DNA from: Qipengyuania gelatinilytica
Lineage (GTDB): Bacteria; Pseudomonadota; Alphaproteobacteria; Sphingomonadales; Sphingomonadaceae
Length of the DNA stretch: 64,000 nt
Reading direction: 5' to 3'
Assembly: GCF_019711315.1 (NCBI RefSeq)
Contig: NZ_CP081294.1
Coordinates: forward strand, 1,736,001 to 1,800,000
Shown: in pieces, positions 61,008-64,000 of the stretch
How the letters are laid out: every line of letters begins with the position of its first letter
How positions within the stretch are numbered: position 1 is the first letter of the stretch
Program-made: the position numbers and the translations under genes
The notes under the pieces: model-generated
The model's database searches: none
Told to the model about the DNA's origin: nothing
What the model saw: only the letters and a program-made list of their open reading frames with translations

Positions 61008-61552
61008 CAATTGCTCTCCGCGGCGTCTGCCGGTTTGCCTTCCATGAGGTCATCGACCTCTTGATCGTCCTTGTCGCGCATCAGGAAGGCGCGCACAAGG
61101 ATTATGACGACGCCGATGGTGATAGCGGCATCGGCTACGTTGAAAATGAGGAACGGACGGAACTCGCCGATGTGAAGATCGGCATAGTCGATCACATAGC
61201 CCAGTTCGTAGCGATCCTTGATATTGCCCAGCGCGCCTCCGAGGATGAAGGACAGGCCGAGGATATCGCCGAACAGCTTTTCGCGGAACATCCAGATCGT
61301 CACCACCAGCGCGATCAGCGCGGTGACCCCTACGAGGATCCAGCGCGATTCCATGCTGTCCGCTTCGAACAGGCCCATCGAGACGCCGAAATTCTGGGTC
61401 CAGCGCAGGTCGAAGAAGGGCAGCAGCTCGATCACGCGAACTTCGCGCAGGTTGAGCGGTCCGACCATGAGCGCCTTGATCCACTGGTCCACGCCATAAA
61501 TGACGAAGGCGATCAGGACGCCGAACAGGCGCAGTTTCAGCAGCTGGTTCAT
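61007..61552 (-). CDS. lspA: Lipoprotein signal peptidase (signal peptidase II)
   Basis: The aspartic protease that removes the signal peptide from diacylglyceryl-prolipoproteins. It has 181 residues and four helices; the catalytic aspartates are in GNIKDRYELGYVIDYAD and NVADAAITIG, with NFGVSMGLF earlier. The C-terminal tail is acidic. The ATG at 61552 overlaps the ileS stop by 4 bases, and the next gene encodes one of its likely substrates. The order ileS-lspA-lipoprotein is conserved. Confidence 0.95.
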   Translation of the reverse strand: MNQLLKLRLFGVLIAFVIYGVDQWIKALMVGPLNLREVRVIELLPFFDLRWTQNFGVSMGLFEADSMESRWILVGVTALIALVVTIWMFREKLFGDILGLSFILGGALGNIKDRYELGYVIDYADLHIGEFRPFLIFNVADAAITIGVVIILVRAFLMRDKDDQEVDDLMEGKPADAAESN

Positions 61553-64000
61553 TGTGCAGCGTCCAGTTGGGCGACGACCGGCTCGCAGCGATCGCACAGC
61601 GCGCCGTCTTCCTCAACGGAAGGCAGCAGGCGCCAGCAGCGGCCGCATTTGTTTTCATCGGTGCGCGAGACAGTCACCTCGTCGCTCTGCCCACGCGTCA
61701 CTGACGCGGTGATGAACAGTTCTGCGAGATCTTCGTCGGAGAAGCCTTCGGGCACGGCGCTGGCCGGCACCACCACATCGGCTTCGAGGCTGGAACGGAT
61801 GGTCTTGTCGCGGCGCAGCGGCTCGATCGCTTCGGTCACGCGTTCGCGAAGCGCGCGTAGCCGCTCCCAGCGCGCGCCGTCGGCGGTAACGCCCATGACC
61901 GGCGGCCAGTCGAGCAAGTGGACGCTGCCCCCTTCGGGATAGCGCGTGGTCCAGACTTCCTCTGCCGTGAAGACCAGCACCGGCGCGGCATAGCGGACCA
62001 GCGCGTGGAACAAGAGGTCGAGCACGGTGCGATAAGCGTTGCGGCGCGTCGAATCCGGACCATCGCAATAGAGCGTGTCCTTGCGGATATCGAAGTAGAA
62101 GGCCGACAGGTCCTCGTTGCAGAAATCGACCAGCAGGCGCGTGTAGGTGTTGAAGTCGTACTCTTCGAGCGCCTTCTTCAGTTTGCCGTCGAGATCCGCC
62201 AGCAGCGCGAGGATGTATACCTCCAGCTCAGGAATCTCGCCTGCATCGCCCATGTCGCCGACGAAGCCGTCGAGCGCGCCGAGGAGGTAGCGGAAGGTGT
62301 TGCGCAGGCGGCGGTACTGGTCGCCCACGCCTTTCAGGATTTCATCGCCGATGCGGTGGTCTTCGGTGAAGTCGACCGACAGCGCCCACAGGCGGATGAT
62401 GTCGGCGCCGTACTGTTCCATGACCTTGAGCGGATCGATGGTGTTGCCGAGGCTCTTCGACATCTTCTTGCCGTCGCTCGCCATGGTGAAGCCGTGGGTC
62501 AGCACCGCGTCATAGGGCGCGCGGCCGCGGGTGGCGGAGCTTTCGAGCAGGCTCGACTGGAACCAGCCGCGATGCTGGTCGCTGCCTTCGAGATAGAGGT
62601 CGGCGGGCCAGCGCAAGTCGGGCCAGCGGCCACTTTCCAGCGTGAAGGCGTGGGTGCAGCCCGAATCGAACCAGACGTCGAGAATGTCGGTGACCATCTC
62701 GAATTCGCCCGGGTCATGATCAGCGCCGAGGAATTCCGCCTTGCGGCTTTCGTCCCAGGCATCGACGCCCTTCTCCTTGACCGCCTCGACCACGCGGGCG
62801 TTGACCGCGGGGTCCTGCAGATAGGTACCGTCGGCCTTCACGAAGAGCGTGATCGGCACGCCCCATGCGCGCTGGCGGCTGAGCACCCAGTCGGGGCGGC
62901 CTTCGACCATCGAGCCGATGCGGCGGCGGCCCTTTTCGGGATAGAACTTCACCCGCTCGATCTCGCGCATGGCGATTTCGCGCAAGGTAGAGTGGTCCTT
63001 GCTCGTGGCCATGGCGACAGCCGCGCCGAAGCCCTCGGGTACGGCGACGTCGAAGTCGCCCACGTCGAGCGGCTTGTCCATCGGCACGAACCATTGCGGC
63101 GTGCAGCGATAGATGACCTTGGCCTTCGAGCGCCACGAATGCGGGTAGGAGTGCGTGTAATCGTCGCTGGCCGAAAGCAGCGTCCCATGTTCGCGCAGGT
63201 CCGAACAGATCGGGCCTTCGGGCGCGTTGAAAGCCTTGTTGATGACCGCGCGTCGGCGATCATCTTTACCGCCGAGCCATTCCCAATCGTCGCGATAGCG
63301 CCCGTCGCCCATGACCGCGAAGACCGGCTCGATGCCGTGCTCGCGGCAGAGCAGGAAGTCGTCCTCGCCATGATCGGGCGACATATGGACGAGGCCTGTG
63401 CCGCTGTCCGTGGTGACGAAATCGCCCGCGAGCAGGGGGCGGGGCTTGGCGTAAAACCCGCCGAGATGGTGCATCGGGTGACGCGCGACGGTTCCGGCGA
63501 GGTCAGAGCCTTTGCCCTCCCAATCGACGATATGAGCGTCGATTTGCCAACGTTCGACCAAAGCATCCAGTCGATCTTTTGCGACGAGAATATGACTGGG
63601 TGATGCGCCTCCACCGCCTTGGCCGCCTCTCCACGCGTTCAAGTGCAGCAGAACATACTCAACATCCGGCCCATAGGCCAAAGCCTGGTTCACCGGGATC
63701 GTCCACGGTGTGGTGGTCCAGATCACCGCATGAGCACCAACCAGTTCCTCGATCGGCGATTCCACGATCTCGAACGCCACGTCGATCTGGGTCGAGGTGA
63801 TGTCCTCGTATTCGACCTCGGCTTCGGCCAGCGCGGTTTCTTCGACCGGCGACCACATCACCGGCTTCGATCCGCGATAGAGATTTCCGGCCTCGGCGAA
63901 CTTCATCAGCTCGGCAACGATGGTCGCTTCGCTTTCGAACTGCATGGTGAGGTAGGGATTGTCGAAATCCGCCATCAGGCCGAGGCGTTTGAGCTGTTCG
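61549..64000 (-). CDS. ileS: Isoleucyl-tRNA synthetase, 3' part (5' end beyond window)
   Basis: Partial: 817 codons are visible and the frame stays open to the right edge (reading EQLKRLGLMADFDNPYL), so the true start and the HIGH motif lie outside. Present are the editing domain (VIWTTTPWTIPVNQALAYG ... DSGTGLVHMSPDHGEDDF), the catalytic second half with FDSGCTHAF and KMSKS (DGKKMSKSLGNT), the anticodon-binding domain and the C-terminal zinc finger CGRCWRLLPSVEEDGALCDRC. Internal methionines are not starts. It is coupled to lspA by a 4-base overlap. Confidence 0.96.
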   Translation of the reverse strand, partial: EQLKRLGLMADFDNPYLTMQFESEATIVAELMKFAEAGNLYRGSKPVMWSPVEETALAEAEVEYEDITSTQIDVAFEIVESPIEELVGAHAVIWTTTPWTIPVNQALAYGPDVEYVLLHLNAWRGGQGGGGASPSHILVAKDRLDALVERWQIDAHIVDWEGKGSDLAGTVARHPMHHLGGFYAKPRPLLAGDFVTTDSGTGLVHMSPDHGEDDFLLCREHGIEPVFAVMGDGRYRDDWEWLGGKDDRRRAVINKAFNAPEGPICSDLREHGTLLSASDDYTHSYPHSWRSKAKVIYRCTPQWFVPMDKPLDVGDFDVAVPEGFGAAVAMATSKDHSTLREIAMREIERVKFYPEKGRRRIGSMVEGRPDWVLSRQRAWGVPITLFVKADGTYLQDPAVNARVVEAVKEKGVDAWDESRKAEFLGADHDPGEFEMVTDILDVWFDSGCTHAFTLESGRWPDLRWPADLYLEGSDQHRGWFQSSLLESSATRGRAPYDAVLTHGFTMASDGKKMSKSLGNTIDPLKVMEQYGADIIRLWALSVDFTEDHRIGDEILKGVGDQYRRLRNTFRYLLGALDGFVGDMGDAGEIPELEVYILALLADLDGKLKKALEEYDFNTYTRLLVDFCNEDLSAFYFDIRKDTLYCDGPDSTRRNAYRTVLDLLFHALVRYAAPVLVFTAEEVWTTRYPEGGSVHLLDWPPVMGVTADGARWERLRALRERVTEAIEPLRRDKTIRSSLEADVVVPASAVPEGFSDEDLAELFITASVTRGQSDEVTVSRTDENKCGRCWRLLPSVEEDGALCDRCEPVVAQLDAAQ

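Noticed and set aside
1..64000. tRNA, rRNA, CRISPR, insertion sequence or prophage genes
   Set aside because: No cloverleaf, repeat-spacer array, transposase, integrase or phage structural gene was seen in any gap or frame; all gaps are below about 270 bases.

Overview
The window is a contiguous stretch of high-GC alphaproteobacterial chromosome. Gene content points to the order Sphingomonadales, most likely an Erythrobacter-like member of the Erythrobacteraceae (inference). The clues are the cell-cycle regulators SciP and TrcR (DUF1013), a CarD/FdxA/S4-protein neighbourhood, a Mg-type HemB, a Coq7-type ubiquinone hydroxylase, a DUF3035 lipoprotein beside lspA, and an exact alphaproteobacterial general-stress (EcfG) promoter motif. 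Genes are tightly packed with many ATGA/GTGA stop-start overlaps. I see no rRNA, tRNA, CRISPR array, insertion sequence, prophage or plasmid feature, and no gene-free stretch longer than about 270 bases.

Layout. 1-4.8 kb (minus): an SUV3-like helicase, S4 RNA-binding protein, 7Fe ferredoxin and YihY protein, then separately promoted carD. 5.0-9.6 kb (plus): an M23 peptidase, then hemB, two tandem GNAT acetyltransferases, a gamma-carbonic anhydrase and a DUF167 protein in one overlapping operon. 9.6-17.3 kb (minus): DUF1993, a ligase/exonuclease DNA-repair pair, an S9 peptidase and clpA. 17.4-24 kb: DUF1192, a quinone oxidoreductase, an LpxH-like phosphoesterase plus GT4 glycosyltransferase pair, a lipoprotein, trcR and an acyl-CoA synthetase. 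24-31.5 kb: bactofilin plus M23 peptidase facing nadD-rsfS-rlmH-envC-like-ctpA-dsbB-coq7. 31.6-45.5 kb: nucleotide-sugar genes (wecB, a UDP-glucuronate 4-epimerase-like gene, gmd, fcl) mixed with fabI, a second YihY protein, a DnaJ-like protein, pdxH, a CDF transporter, a PhzF protein, a serine hydrolase, mnmA and sciP. 45.5-52.1 kb (plus): a stress membrane protein, an RND efflux pair and a DUF445 protein. 52.1-57.1 kb (minus): two TonB_C-like secreted paralogues, etfBA and sucC. 57.2-64 kb: a CysQ-like phosphatase, an OmpA lipoprotein, a CNNM/CBS transporter-like protein, DUF3035-lspA and the 3' part of ileS, which runs off the right edge.

The genes are mostly housekeeping: envelope growth (three LytM-type proteins, bactofilin, ctpA, lspA), cell-cycle control, cofactor synthesis (heme, NAD, PLP, ubiquinone) and surface-sugar precursors.

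The unexplained signals are mostly between genes. (1) A structured repeat occurs at 27224-27355 and 60400-60566, and its hairpins differ by compensatory base changes. (2) Two genes (14813 and 53959, minus strand) have their Shine-Dalgarno inside the 3' arm of the preceding operon's terminator. (3) The wecB start codon sits in the loop of a perfect 8-bp hairpin. (4) A terminator-like hairpin lies just ahead of trcR. (5) There are good candidate operators in front of etfBA and the RND operon.
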